DNA of 64,000 bases, taken from the NCBI GenBank assembly GCA_963693285.1, contig OY848925.1, forward strand, positions 4,256,932 to 4,320,931, in the 5' to 3' direction. The notes below the pieces were generated by a model. That model was given only the letters and a program-made list of their open reading frames with translations. It was not told the DNA's origin and did no database searches. The stretch comes from Xestospongia muta. Taxonomy: Eukaryota; Porifera; Demospongiae; Haplosclerida; Petrosiidae. Shown piece by piece: positions 26,091 through 38,227 of the stretch. Within the stretch, counting starts at the first letter, position 1. Each line of letters opens with the position of its first letter. Made by a program: the position numbers and the translations under genes.

Positions 26091-26476
26091 GTTGAGCATT
26101 TAGCCAATGTACCTGTATCTTAAGGCACAAATAGGACTGATAAAATTTATGATAACTTCACATATGTGTACCATTTAGACTATTACTGAACTTTATTTGA
26201 TATATCTCTAAATAATCATTACTATATAAACATCAGGATAACCACAATAGGGCCTGCCAGCACATGCACATGCCTGCTCTCCTAATGTAGGAAATAATAT
26301 GTCTTTAAATCATCATAAAAATTGTGTGTTGTTGTAATAGTTTTCTAGCAGGAGCATTAACAATGCTGTGGTATTTGTTTTTCAAATTTAGACACAATTA
26401 GTCTTTCTAGAGTCATATAGTGCACATTTAATGATTATCATTAAATTATGGTGCACATTTGCAGTACTTTACATTA

Positions 26477-26892
26477 ATACTGTATTTATATTAACAATTA
26501 GCCTGGGTTAAATTTTAGCACCTTCAATTAAAGCTAAATTTAACCCTCAAGTACAACTGTTTACACATAAGTAGGCTAAGTACATATCACACTCCAAAAT
26601 TCTTCATTATTATAATTATAAATAATTATAATATTAATTAATTTCATTATTATAACATTAATTAATGTAGGGTGTTTCTTGTGGCTTAGCCTGGGGTAAA
26701 CAGTTTACACTGTAAAATAAACCCCGGCTAATTTTTAGCCCAGTAGTTGACCTACAAAAATATATGACTTAAATTTAACTTGGGATAAACACTTTACACA
26801 GGTTAAATTTGTGTTTACACTGCTAACTTAACTTGGAAACTAACCCAGACTAGTTTTAACCTGGGTTAATTAGTCTAGTGTAAATGCAGTAT
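26477..26892. repeat. MITE-like inverted-repeat element
   Basis: The left end 'atactgtatttatattaac' and the right end, read on the minus strand, 'atactgcatttacactag' match imperfectly. Inner segments 'cctgggttaaa' and 'agtttacac' are repeated in both orientations. No ORF. Confidence 0.5.
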
Positions 26893-27229
26893 AAAAGTCG
26901 TTCAAAATTTGCTCAAACATTAGAAGATAGATATACATCAATTGACACATAGAAACATACATATATATAATCTTGATGGAACACTTCAGAAGAGGATATG
27001 GCTTTGAAGTAAATTTTGTACCCAAACCAAATATATAGCTAGTGTACATCTCTTGCACACGTATACTTCTGATAACACATTATATTACAAATTTTACCAA
27101 CCTCACTAGTTCTATTAGTGAACTTCCAGTTTCCTATCATATCAAATACTGACCACTGATAATTATATTACTTCATTTCCTTTGCTTATATTATTTATTA
27201 ATATTATTATATCTATTTTACTCATTTAG

Positions 27230-27628
27230 ACTGTGTTCCTTGTGACTGTAAGGATATACTGAAACAAAGTCAACTACAAATGAAATGTGTCTGCAGTGGT
27301 ATCTACACTATCAAACCTGATAACAAACCTCCTTTTAAGGTATAATCTATGCATCTGGTAGCTTTATAACTATAGCTCTAATATTAATATAATAGGTTTA
27401 CTGTGACATGGAGACTGACGGTGGTGGCTGGATTGTACTCCAAAGGAGAATGGATGAATCTTGAGACTTCTTTCTTGACTGGAAGAACTATGATTTAGGT
27501 TTTGGACCCCTGGAAGAAGAATTCTGGCTTGGTCTTAACACAATCCATTGTCTTACTCTATCCAATGTTAGTCTACGAGTTGACCTTGAAGACTTTGATG
27601 GTAACACAAGGTTTGCCGAGTATGAACA
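27230..27628 (+). pseudogene. FReD pseudogene (exon 2 plus truncated exon 3)
   Basis: Exon 2 at 27230-27339 (110 nt) and exon 3 from 27396 keep the family splice sites. They encode CVPCDCKDILKQSQL, then [14 protein letters not shown] and [20 protein letters not shown] (with one change). An in-frame TGA at 27462-27464 replaces the codon after the DES segment. Homology ends near 27628 after ANTRFAEY-like sequence, so the C-terminal half is missing. No signal exon was found upstream. It is the most divergent FReD in the window. Confidence 0.85.
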
Positions 27629-27829
27629 GGGAAAATTTTCACTTTACAATCGTTGTTTTTATGATGTAAATGGAATGGTTTATACTACATTTACAATAAT
27701 AAATATTCCACTCATTTTGTACCATGTATTTTTTACATTATGTATATTTGATGGTTTTATTACAACTGTAGTATTACGTGTTTTTTTGATGTAAAAGTTT
27801 TGTAAAATTTAATATGATGGTTTACGCAT

Positions 27830-28095
27830 TACCAACAAAAATACATTGATTTTACAATGTTGTTTATACTGTTGTATTCACGTTGTAAATTATACAATGT
27901 TGTTATACTGTTGTATTAACGTTGTTAATTATACAATCCTTTTATACTGTTGTATTAACATTGTAAATTATACAATGTTGTTATACTGTTGTATTAACGT
28001 TGTTAATTATACAATCCTTTTATACTGTTGTATTAACGTTGTAAATTATACAATGTTGTTATACTGTTGTATTAACGTTGTAAATTTTCAATTGG
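27830..28095. repeat. 39-bp minisatellite, about 6-7 copies
   Basis: The unit is built on 'ttatactgttgtattaacgt', then 'tgtaaattatacaat', repeating every 39 bp. Alternating copies end 'caatgttg' or 'caatcctt', giving a 78-bp higher-order period. Because 39 is a multiple of 3, it stays open in one frame (CCINVVNYT repeats), but nothing else suggests a gene. Confidence 0.85.
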
Positions 28096-28294
28096 ATTAA
28101 CATTGTAAATTTGTAATTTAATTTTTCTAACATTTTTATAAAGAATATATTATCGTAATAAAAAAATGTCTGTATTCAGATCAATCTGTTGTCTTGATAG
28201 ATCATCTATACTTTAGGAAACACTGACGTAGTAGCAACAAATCCACATTTATGATACATGAAGTCATCATGTCCGAAAATTTGTTTTGGTCACT

Positions 28295-28425
28295 CTTTAA
28301 GCTCTTTACTTTGCTAATAGGTCTCGTGGTGTCTCATTCATGAGTTCTTTGATGACTCTTAGCTGTATATGGTTGGGCTAATTTTTACGAGGGGTTTGTT
28401 CAGTGAGCCCCTTCTCGTTAAGGAG
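28295..28425. repeat. third copy of the segment flanking the SMG1/RT block
   Basis: 'gctctttactttgc' to 'ccttctcgtta' matches 2168-2287 and 30261-30380 with about ten changes. It is a dispersed copy without the neighbouring SMG1 or RT sequence. Confidence 0.75.
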
Positions 28426-29330
28426 TGGAATGATTTTAGAATAGAACAGTTCATTGGGTTTCCTGACTTGGACTTGAAGTGGAGCCAGGGGTTGGGAACC
28501 ATCCGAAAATTTGTTTTGGTTGCTCCTTGAGTTGATTTTGACAAGACTATGAATTCCTATATAAACTGAAAAAAATTATTACTAATGAAGTAGTTTATTT
28601 AATAATAATGAAAAGTACAGATTGTTTTGTATCCATCTATCCATCCATTCACTATCCATACCTGGATAAACATTAAAGAGATATTGATAATATTATTAAC
28701 AGAGAGATATTGGAGTCCTCTTCATCATAAACTGAGTAGTACTAATTGTAAAGGAACAAAATTAATTCAGAAAACATTAGGCTACTAACTATATCTTATT
28801 GTCAATGCAGTACTGATAAACGTAAAATGATTAATACATTAGGCTACTAACTATAACATATTGTCAGTGCAGTACTGATAAACGTAAAATGATTAATACT
28901 GAGTATTCAGACCTACATGTATTTAACTACTAACATATTTACTGTTAGCAGTTAAAGAAGATATAGTTATAGCTACCATTGTACAACACCCTAAATATCA
29001 TTATAATATTGACTCGATATACAGAAGGGGTCGTTTTGGAATTCTAACTCTTGAACTGATATTCCTGTTTAATTTAAACAGTTGCTATGCAGTCGTCATC
29101 TTGCCTTACATTTTATTTTCAGGCAGAATAGTTGTAAGTCTTCTTGTATATAAAGCTTCCCATACAAAATGAGTGCATAGCAACCATTTTAACAGAAGCA
29201 TTTATTTCAATGTTTTCACTCTGAAGCGAAACCCTTTTATCGATGTACATGTATATAGAATAAGACTGGAGCTCATCAATACTTGATAAAATGATAGAAT
29301 AAGTTTAATAAGTTTCTCCTTAATGTTTTC
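28426..29330. other. intergenic, no gene seen
   Basis: A short direct duplication ('aggctactaactat', 'agtactgataaacgtaaaatg') occurs at 28780-28900. No coding region can be supported. Confidence 0.5.
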
Positions 29331-29331
29331 A

Positions 29332-29404
29332 GAGAGAAAGAGAGAGAGAGAGAGAAGGAGAGTGAGAGAGAGAAAGAGAGAGAGAGAGTGGCAGAGATAG
29401 AGAT

Positions 29405-29465
<61 letters not shown>
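29332..29465. repeat. (GA)n microsatellite
   Basis: Interrupted (GA)n tract directly at the left boundary of duplication copy 2. Copy 1 retains only about 12 bp of it. Ser/Leu-rich minus-strand frames here are artefacts. Confidence 0.95.
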
Positions 29466-29472
<7 letters not shown>

Positions 29473-29497
29473 TAAAACCAGGACATATTCAATATAC

Positions 29498-30217
<720 letters not shown>

Positions 30218-30407
30218 CTAAATATAAGTCCAAAAATAGAGGTAAAACACAACGTATTAAGCTCTTTACTTTGCTAATTGGTCTCGTGGTGTCTCATTAA
30301 TGAGTTCTTTGAGGACTCTTAGCTGTATAGGGTTGGGCCAATCTTTATGGGGGGTTTGTTCAGTGAGCCTCTTTTCGTTAACATTTTTCAACTTTTACTT
30401 ATTTATT

Positions 30408-30530
30408 AATAATAATAATTATTATTATTATAACAACAATAACAACGACAATAATAAGGACAATAATAATAATAATATAGTGTTAAGGATAATGATAATA
30501 ATAATAGTATTAAGGATAATAAAAAATTTA
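30408..30530. repeat. AAT/AAC-rich microsatellite (copy 2)
   Basis: Counterpart of 2310-2440 within the duplicated block. Confidence 0.85.
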
Positions 30531-30599
30531 GAGTAAGACAAAGCAATCCAGTTCAAGGGTATTTAGGAATATATAAAACCAAAACAAAATATAGAATAA

Positions 30600-32084
30600 A
30601 GAAACTGACCCTCAGCCACAGCTAAGGTCAAGTTATAGTCATTTGATGCCTAAAAGATGATCTTGAGCCTCTCAGACACAGGATGGATGATCTCAAGACA
30701 GAAAAACATAGACGACGTCTGATCCAGCTCATTGTACTGGAATAGGGCTTCCCATCTTTTGTAGATTTTAACTCAGCAAGTCGTTTGTAGAAGGTAGTGG
30801 CTTTCCTACCCATACCACCTGTCATGGAAAAAACTAACTAGGTGAAAACACTGCCTTCAACTTCCAAGACTCACTTATTATATTCCCTTTTCTTTGCAGC
30901 TTCATGGGTCTTATATAGAGTAGGAGGGTCCTGAGACAGATAGCTAGGAGCATTGGGATGAAAAACACGTACGTCAAAAATGAATCCTGAGCTCCACTCC
31001 AAAAACCACGAGCCTTGATATCCAGTCGAGCTTCCGAATCCACATTAGCAGCTTGTCTAGTAAAGGATTCCAAAGAAAGAAGTTGTAGGGGAGGCTCGGT
31101 AGCAACAATTGGACACACTTCAGAGAGTAAAGAAGCAGTAAGATCACGAATTTCGTTATGTCTCAGTGTAGGAAAACCTCCTTTCTTACAAATTAGAGGA
31201 TGATCGATCGAAAAAGAGTTGCCACAGTTACAGATCTGAGGAGTATTGGGGATCAATCACCCATAGCGTAAATGAAGAGCATCTCGAAATTCCCCTTTGT
31301 AAGTGAGAAGCCATGTACAGTCAGAGGAATAACAGTTAACCAAGAAGAGGCACCCTTCTCTTTTGCCAAGGCAATGAGCCTTTTCTGATGATCATCTAGC
31401 TCGTTGTCAAGATCTTGTGCAAGTTGAATGTCTCGTAATCTATTCGACTGTTTGATAATGGACTTCGCAGACTGTAGGTTAGTATAATCAATACGGCCTG
31501 AAGGATCTTGAGCAATAATAGAGTCTACCAGGGGCTTAGTTAAGAGGAGAGAAGACTCAAAAGAGGACTTAGAAGTAGAGCATGGATTCGGAATTCCCAA
31601 TCCACCCAGCCTAGCTGGTAAGGTTAAGATTTTCCTCTCGATGTGTGAGCAAGGTGGGCGGTTAGTTAACGCTGGTATTAACACCCGGTGAATAGACTCT
31701 TCCAAAGTCTGCAAGTCAGGAACTGTCCTAGTGAGAAAGGACCAACGGCTCATCATACAACGAGTGAAGACAGAGTAGACAGCTTGAGGATGAGACAAGG
31801 CACTGTTGCAAGACGAGCAAGATCCTCACACCAAGATATGACATTGGTTCTCACATATTCTCACAGATTCCCCTACAGCCAATGACAGCACCAAGATGGC
31901 GATGTCCCTCAGATGTGATATTAACATGGGTACCTGCAAAAACTGACGTAGCTTTAGACTCCATACCAGACTTTACTACAAGATAGGTTTTCAAGGAGTT
32001 TGGAAATAGCCATACTTGGGACCTTCAGTAGAAATATATTCCCACCACTCTCTGAGATGCTCACAACGACCAACGCCAGTGACA
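30600..32084 (-). pseudogene. non-LTR-like RT remnant, copy 2
   Basis: Covers the post-RT region only: HPQAVYSVFTRCMMSRWSFL, then LPARLGGLGIPNPCS (31798-31253), the Cys/His cluster CNCGNSFSIDHPLICKKGG (31256-30834) and the C-terminal RRRLCFSVLRSSILCLRGSR (30825-30628). A frameshift after the FSLTKG stretch separates the first two pieces. The RT active-site part present in copy 1 is missing because the duplication ends at 32084. Confidence 0.75.
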
Positions 32085-32808
32085 GAAACTTATACAATAG
32101 GGGTGATGATTTCAGAACAGCCTTTGCTCATCTGGGTGAAATAAGGAGTATTATACCTTCACATATAAATGTCCTTGCATGCACTAATAGCAACAGCTAC
32201 CAAAGCTACTTTGACTGCTGTTTAAAAGCTATCGTCTATGACAGACCCTGTGATTGTTGGTGCTCCTCCATTTCGTGACAATATAAAATATATACCTTGT
32301 GAAACCTATGCCAGATGTACCATCATTTTGCAGTGATATAGTGAACAGGATTAAGAACGAAGAATCTTATCTTAAAACAGTTATCTTTTGTAGGCAATAT
32401 GCTGACTGTGCAGAACTAAGTTACGACACACTCTTGGACCTTATTTTACAAAACCCACCCATTATCCAGACTTTCATCAGTTTAGAGTTGTAGAAATGTA
32501 TACCAGATATTGAGAGGGTAATTCATTGGGATCACCCTCGACTTTGGAACAGTATGTTCAAGAATCTGGAAGAGGTGGCAGAAATGGAAAAGAAGCAGAA
32601 GCTCTAATGTTGTATGGGGGTCAGAGTAGATTTATAGATGAAGATGTAAAAGCTTATGGTTTTAATGGGAATATATGCAGACGTACATTACTGTATAAGG
32701 ACTTCTTATTTGCTTCCATTAATTCATCTAATAATATAACTGGTTGTTATTGCTGTGATGTTTGCGAACAGTCATGTAATTGTAACATATGTATGTGTAA
32801 TACATGAG
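32085..32808 (+). pseudogene. RecQ-like helicase fragments
   Basis: Three pieces of a RecQ-family DNA helicase. The first, from about 32088, has DDFRTAFAHLGEIRSIIPSH and NVLACTN where ALTAT is expected. The second is PDVPSFCSDIVNRIKNEESY with TVIFCRQYADCAELS. The third has GSPSTLEQYVQESGRGGRNG (helicase motif VI, Q-x-x-GRxGR) and a C-terminal Cys cluster CYCCDVCEQSCNC. The central C-terminal helicase section is deleted, and a missing G after VIHW shifts the frame near 32530. No Walker A or DEAH region is present. RecQ-like genes of this type are multiplied in some invertebrate genomes. Broken. Confidence 0.75.
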
Positions 32809-32840
32809 ATTATGTATTGTCCAATTTAATGAGACTCAAA

Positions 32841-33037
32841 CACTGTAAAAATTGATTTTTTGATTTAACCAATATATTGTTATACAGGTTGAATGTAGCA
32901 AACTTAGTATGATGTGAAAGTAAATATAACACTGTTTTGATTACTAATGTACTACTAGCTTAATTTCATACTAGGTTTGCTACATGGAATCTATATAACA
33001 ATATATTGGTTAAATCAACAAATTAATTTTTACAGTG
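32841..33037. repeat. 197-bp MITE
   Basis: Terminal inverted repeats of about 45 bp: 'cactgtaaaaatt' and 'gatttaaccaatatattgtt' at the left are mirrored at the right end. Related internal sequence occurs at 13050-13140. It sits between the RecQ and DUF6589 remnants. Confidence 0.8.
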
Positions 33038-33142
33038 AACAATTTAACAAAAGTAATATTAAGAGCAATATGTAAATGATCCTATCATTTCTGTTAACCA
33101 AGATAATGTTTCCTCTTTATTGTATTGGTCCAATATACCTTG

Positions 33143-34640
33143 CTTCAATTTGAATGATGTGTGTGGTCTTGTACCCTGTCACGTAAGATACATTCATCTG
33201 CTAGTACTGTTAGTATTGTTTGAAGGTCTTTTTAGTATGATGGTTTTGCGTGGTATCCTGACTCTTCTTGTGATTTTAACTCTTTTTCAAACACACTGCA
33301 GATGTCATGAACAACACCAATGGCTCTAGCTGCATTAGCAATTGTTGTTGGCTGAATACTTGATCCCATATTTCCTATAACAGATTTTAGTTGCCTGTTT
33401 AGATGCTCCATAAATAAATCACAAGGAATGTTACAGCCCTGTCTGCCATGAGCATTAATAAATCGACTATACCTCAGTTGAGCTGCTTGACGCTTGGTGA
33501 GTAAAAAATTATCTTGTACAAGTAGAATTGCAGCCTCTTTGCTGTAATTTTTTCTTTTAGCTACACGAAATATGAGTAAAAGGAACTTCCAAATTAAAAG
33601 AACACGATCTCCATCCCCTTCTCTACAAGCATCACGATAACCATACCACACAAGTCCCAGTGTGATGACTTCATAAGCATACAGGTATACATCATCATTT
33701 GTTTGCTTTGATAAAATGCAAACAAATATACTGACTAGTGTATCAGCAACTTCTGACAGTGTCATTGCTCCTTGTGGATTGTTATTCATTATTTCTCTTG
33801 TAGCTGTGATAATGTCGCCTACTAAAACAAATTCAAAAAAATCTTCAGCAGCCTTTAGATTGTTTTTTGGGTCAGAGGGAACAGCTGATCTATGTAAAAC
33901 ATTTTTGAGCTGACTTAGAGTACCCTTGTCTCTGCTAGACTTGTCTGAAAATAGACGTTTCTAAATTACCTCTACAATACGATAAATTTAATCAATAGAA
34001 ATAGTATGATACCTTCATTAATGTCATCCTACTGTGCCAATCCTCAACAACAGGAACAAATCCTTGAAGTCTCTCCTTAGCAGTTAGATGATTTGATCGA
34101 ACTGTAATTGAACTTCTAGCTCGTGCAATTGTTAGCTGGTCACCTCCAAACAAAATTTCACATTGAACAAAATCTTGAAATGTGAATGGTTGGTCATCAG
34201 GAAGTCGAGTGCATTTTTCATAAGATAAACTTGGTACATATTTCTGCATGCTGTCCATTATTTGACACATTTCATCTATATAATTCTCGTTTAATAACTG
34301 AATGCCCAAAGGAACCTGTAAATTGTAATCTATCTATTGATTTGATTGCATTACATTCCAAACATACTATTTCTGACTTCTTAGACATTTCAAGTGAGTA
34401 TTCATGTGGAATGTGCCACTGAACAGAACTACCTTGTGAGAAGAACTCCTCCATATTGAGTACAAGAAACTTAAACAACGAAACGTGTAGTGAGATAATT
34501 ATGCTGTTCTGGCTTTCAATTACCTTGATATGAATATCCTGAAAGAATGTTTGAGGCTCTCAACATTATCTTTGTTTGGAAGGATAGATGGCAATTGTAT
34601 TATTCCAGAGGATGGGAGATCTGATAAACCACTCAAATCT
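33143..34640 (-). pseudogene. DUF6589-type protein, decayed
   Basis: Minus-strand exons can be followed. About 34640-34530: GLSDLPSSGIIQLPSIL and LKHSFRIFIS. To 34368: LNMEEFFSQGSSVQWHIPHE. 34315-34013: VPLGIQLLNENYIDEMCQIM, GGDQLTIARARSS and GFVPVVEDWHSRM. 33960-33234: KRLFSDKSSRDKGTLSQLKN, FFEFVVGD, SRFINAHGRQG. The two clear introns (34367-34316 and 34012-33961) are 52 nt each. GGDQLT and VEDWH are hallmarks of DUF6589, a domain of unknown function common in invertebrate, probably mobile-element, genes. An in-frame TAA (33232-33234) interrupts SY*KDLQ, with a second stop about 90 bp further on. The first exon junction also appears out of phase. Probably inactive. Confidence 0.7.
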
Positions 34641-34985
34641 ACTCTTTCTAATACAGCATATAAATAAAAGTAATGAAATGACCGAGTTCAGTGGTTGATC
34701 CTTTGGTATGATCGTTGGAAGTTTTTATCAATGTTATCTCCAACAATTTTGAAAAATTTAACATTTGTAAATTCACTTGCATCAACTCTGAAGAATCAGA
34801 GTTACTCTCAGAAAGCTCAGAAACTAATTCCTCCATCTCTTTAATGAATTCTAATTCACCTTATAGCCATCAATTACACGTGCCACCTCATAATCAATAC
34901 TTGTGCTATCTTGAACGTCATCAGGAATGTCAGTAAGCAGATTGGTATAATGGTAAGCATACCAGACTCATCAGCTTTACCTAGC

Positions 34986-35367
34986 ATGGCAGTTACAGCA
35001 TTCATTTTGGTCTCACTCTTTTGGTAACAAGAGGTTTGCTAAATATTCTGTATTCAGTGTAGGAAATGCTCTAACTCAATACAAACTAACAGTTGGAGGA
35101 TACAGTGGAAATGCTGGAAATAGTTTGTCATATCATAATGGAAGGAAGTTCACCACACGAGACAGAGATAATGATAATTGGTTTGGACAATGTGCTGCGA
35201 AATATAAAGGAGCTTGGTGGTATGGGGCTTGCCATGCTTCTAATCTTAATGGTCTCTATTTGTTTGGTCCTCACTCTTCATATGCTAATAGATTTAACTG
35301 GAAAACCTGGAGGGGCTACCACTACTCCTTGCAATGTACAGAGATGAAGTTCAGGCGTAATAATTAG
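34986..35367 (+). pseudogene. FReD pseudogene: signal exon fused to mid-exon 3
   Basis: Promoter-proximal sequence 'tcatcagctttacctagc' and an ATG at 34986 open [12 protein letters not shown], then jump at about 35022 straight into the middle of exon 3 (GNKRFAKYSVFSVGNALTQY). The join gives TGG TAA, an immediate stop. The C-terminal half is otherwise intact and close to gene B: DRDND, KGAWWYGACH, SNLNG and KMKFRR-like end. A deletion of roughly 500 bp, between 'ctctttt' in exon 1 and 'ggtaacaag' in exon 3, explains it. Confidence 0.9.
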
Positions 35368-35993
35368 ACTGGAACTACAATAATGTAGATAGTACATATT
35401 TTAGATTTAGTTTTCCTATACATTTCCTATGCAGAACATCCAACACAATAATTAATATTACTCATTCTTAGGTAATTTTATTTTTAAAAAAAACATTTCA
35501 ATCCATCTAATAATATTTAACATTTCTTAGCACACAAATTTAGAACAATTATAATACCAGATGATTAATCCATCAGTAATAAAAATAGATTAAGAGGAAA
35601 ATATGAACTACAAGACCTTCATTTATTGTGTTTAAAATTTAAATTAGTCTATAGCTAATTATTGTGGATCCTTCATATATGGAGAATAACTTAGTCCACA
35701 GTAGTGTTATGAGAAACTCACTGAACATTTACTAGATAAAAGATACATTATTTAATGATATCATTGTGTCTGCATTTTACTAAAATATATACTCAGACAT
35801 CTCAATTTCATTAGTACAGAATTTCCATATAGCAGTCATTATAAATAATGGAATTGTCAATGGTCATTTGAACTGCTTATAATACAGGATGAGATGCTGC
35901 AAAGTAACAAACATCACATTGCTTTTATAATTAAACTATATTGACGACAATCATGTAGTTAATTGTCAAAGTAATGTTTAATATCTATCTAGT
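35368..35993. repeat. FReD-downstream flank and left flank of giant transposon
   Basis: 35368-35877 is paralogous to 18118-18627. The last ~115 bp before the transposon has no counterpart there. No gene. Confidence 0.65.
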
Positions 35994-35995
35994 TA
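35994..35995. other. TA target-site duplication, left
   Basis: TA directly before the element end GAGTAACAGACC. The matching TA follows the other end at 60816-60817. TA duplication is the rule for the Tc1/mariner-pogo superfamily. Confidence 0.8.
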
Positions 35996-36381
35996 GAGTA
36001 ACAGACCAATAGTCGTACGGACCGATTTTCGGACGTTTATATCTACTAAATTGTGAATGCTATAAAGCTGATTCTGCAGAGTCTGGTAGGTGCTTACCTG
36101 TACTACTTGTGTACAAAATATTAGCTTGCAAAAATACAGTATACAAGTGCTGCAGCTCGAAGATCAACATTGTACGAATACCGCGGTTTTCGTACAGTTG
36201 AACCAGTTTTCGGACATCTACCTGGGAAATAGCTGGGAATTGGAGACAAGCAATGAAACGTGTGATTCTAGTTCATCAATGATTCCTCTTTCAAACCTCC
36301 AAGCCGGAGCCCTGCACTTCTTGTACGACCGCGATTACAAGTGTGAGAGTGCAAGTGGGTCACGTGACCAGTATTCGGATG
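35996..36381 (+). repeat. left terminal inverted repeat
   Basis: Matches the complement of 60430-60815 over its whole length with few differences, from 'gagtaacagaccaatagtcg' to 'cacgtgacca.tattcgga'. Long TIRs of this size usually carry transposase-binding sites and the promoter. Confidence 0.9.
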
Positions 36382-36413
36382 CACGTGGAAGATAGAAACT
36401 CATCCAATTTAAG

Positions 36414-36454
36414 GTAGCCTATAGCCTGGTTGACTGGTTTTTCTTTATTTACAG
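36414..36454 (+). other. possible 41-nt 5'UTR intron
   Basis: The donor 'ttaag|gtagcc' and the acceptor 'ttctttatttacag|atctag' lie just before the transposase ATG at 36461. The pyrimidine-rich acceptor is good and the size matches the tiny introns elsewhere in the element. Not proven. Confidence 0.45.
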
Positions 36455-36460
36455 ATCTAG

Positions 36461-38227
36461 ATGCATTCTCACCCACCCCTTTTAACAAGAGTCGTAAAAG
36501 CTGCGCATAGATCTACTTCGAGTAAGGAAACCTCAGCCTGCTCTTTGCCACGGCGTGGTACTACATACAGGAGATGGAACAGCGAGAGTATGGAAAAAGC
36601 AGTTAAGGAAGTCGAGTTGGGAATGCCAATCAGACAAGCTTGTGAAATCTTCTCAGTCCCAAGATCTTCACTCCATGATAGAGTGAGTGGCAAAGTTGAT
36701 TGTAAGGCAAGATCAGGTCCAACCCCTTATTTAAGTTTTGAAGAAGAAGAAGAATTAGTGAGTTTTTTAATCCAAACTGCTAAGATTGGGTACCCACATA
36801 CCAAGAAACAAGTACTGGCTTTAGTTCAAAGAATTGTTGAGGGAAAGGGAATTGAAACAACACTATCAAATGGATGGTGGGAAAGATTTCTGCGAAGGCA
36901 TCCCAAATTAACTCTGAAGATGGCTGTACCGTTATCTTATGGAAGGGCAATTGCAACCAATCCAGATGTACTCAATCGTTACTTTGATATGCTTGAAGAA
37001 ACTCTAGAAACCAACGGCATACTTGATGATCCTTCTCGCATTTTCAACTGCGACGAAACTGGGCTTCCACTTAGCCCAAAATGTTTGAAGATAGTGGACA
37101 AGATTGGTTCTAGAAATCCTAGCCACATAACTGGAAATACTAAAGCACAAATAACTGTTTTGGCTTGCTCGTGTGCAGCTGGCTACGTTATACCTCCCTT
37201 TATCATTTTTAACAGAAAATCTTTAAGTCAGGAGTTAACTAGAGGAGAAATCCCTGGGACACTCTACGGCCTGTCTGACAGTGGATGGATGTCAAGGGAT
37301 CTCTTTTTCCATTGGTTCACAAAGCATTTTCTACTATATGCCCCACAAGTTCGCCCACTGCTTCTACTACTGGATGGGCACTCTACTCATTATTGTCCTG
37401 ATACTATCAACATGGCTGCTCAAAATCAAGTTATCATTTTCACCCTCCCACCTCATACAACACATGTGATGCAGCCACTGGACAGAGGATGCTTTGCACC
37501 ATTAAAAGTATCATGGAGACAGATTTGTCACCAATTCATTGCTAAAAACCCTGGGAAGACAGTATCTCAGTACGACTTTTGTCGACTTTTCTCTCAGGCT
37601 TGGTCGAAAGCTTTTTCAATAGAAAACATCGTATCAAGTTTTAGAGTCACTGGAGTGTACCCACTTGATCGGTCAGTTACTAAAGCACATGTGTTGGAGC
37701 CAAATGATAATGAAGATTTTGCTCTATTCAAACCCGAAGCTCTTGCTCGAAAAACAGGCCTAGCTTACATTCCATTATATAGCCCTGCTCTTGGACGTTC
37801 AAAGTCCCATTGTCAAGCTGTTACTAGTACTCCACGTCGGTCAATGGATGATCATGAGCTCCTCAGCAATGGAACGTTTCTTAGTTCAGATAGATCTATG
37901 GTCTTGGAAAGGTCGTTGTCTGATCCAGACTTGCACGAGAGATCTTTTCGAGAAGGTTCATTACCAACTCAATCTGCATCAACTGTCGGCAATTTTTTAG
38001 TTCCTGCATTTTTACCGCCAAGTAAATCCACTACAAAATCTGCAGAAAAAGTTCTTACCAGCCGTCATCATCTCCAATTTCTGTGGGAACGACAGAGACA
38101 GAAAGAAATGGAAGCTCTACAAAAGGATGAGCGGAAAAGAGTTAGAGAAGATAAGGCAAAAGCCAAAAGAGAACAGTCCCAAACAAAGAGAAGTGGAAGG
38201 AATAAGAAGAAAGGTGTGTCAAATTAA
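36461..38227 (+). CDS. pogo/Tigger-type DDE transposase (unspliced form, 588 aa)
   Basis: Intact 588-residue ORF. Residues ~34-78 form a psq-type helix-turn-helix (TYRRWNSESMEKAVKEVELG, then RQACEIFSVPRSSLHDRVSG). Residues ~95-155 form a CENP-B/Tc5-like second DNA-binding unit (GWWERFLRRHPKL). The DDE_1 core follows, with catalytic Asp at 198 (FNCDETGL), 305 (LLLDGHSTH) and 341 (QPLDRGCFAPLK), the last two 35 residues apart. It should bind the TIRs and cut and join element ends at TA. The C-terminal tail from ~530 is strongly basic and coiled-coil-like (ERQRQKEMEALQKDERKR). The stop is reached only if the first intron (38214-38251) is retained, adding GVSN. Splicing removes that stop and continues into the array. 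All catalytic residues are present. Confidence 0.92.
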   Translation: MHSHPPLLTRVVKAAHRSTSSKETSACSLPRRGTTYRRWNSESMEKAVKEVELGMPIRQACEIFSVPRSSLHDRVSGKVDCKARSGPTPYLSFEEEEELVSFLIQTAKIGYPHTKKQVLALVQRIVEGKGIETTLSNGWWERFLRRHPKLTLKMAVPLSYGRAIATNPDVLNRYFDMLEETLETNGILDDPSRIFNCDETGLPLSPKCLKIVDKIGSRNPSHITGNTKAQITVLACSCAAGYVIPPFIIFNRKSLSQELTRGEIPGTLYGLSDSGWMSRDLFFHWFTKHFLLYAPQVRPLLLLLDGHSTHYCPDTINMAAQNQVIIFTLPPHTTHVMQPLDRGCFAPLKVSWRQICHQFIAKNPGKTVSQYDFCRLFSQAWSKAFSIENIVSSFRVTGVYPLDRSVTKAHVLEPNDNEDFALFKPEALARKTGLAYIPLYSPALGRSKSHCQAVTSTPRRSMDDHELLSNGTFLSSDRSMVLERSLSDPDLHERSFREGSLPTQSASTVGNFLVPAFLPPSKSTTKSAEKVLTSRHHLQFLWERQRQKEMEALQKDERKRVREDKAKAKREQSQTKRSGRNKKKGVSN

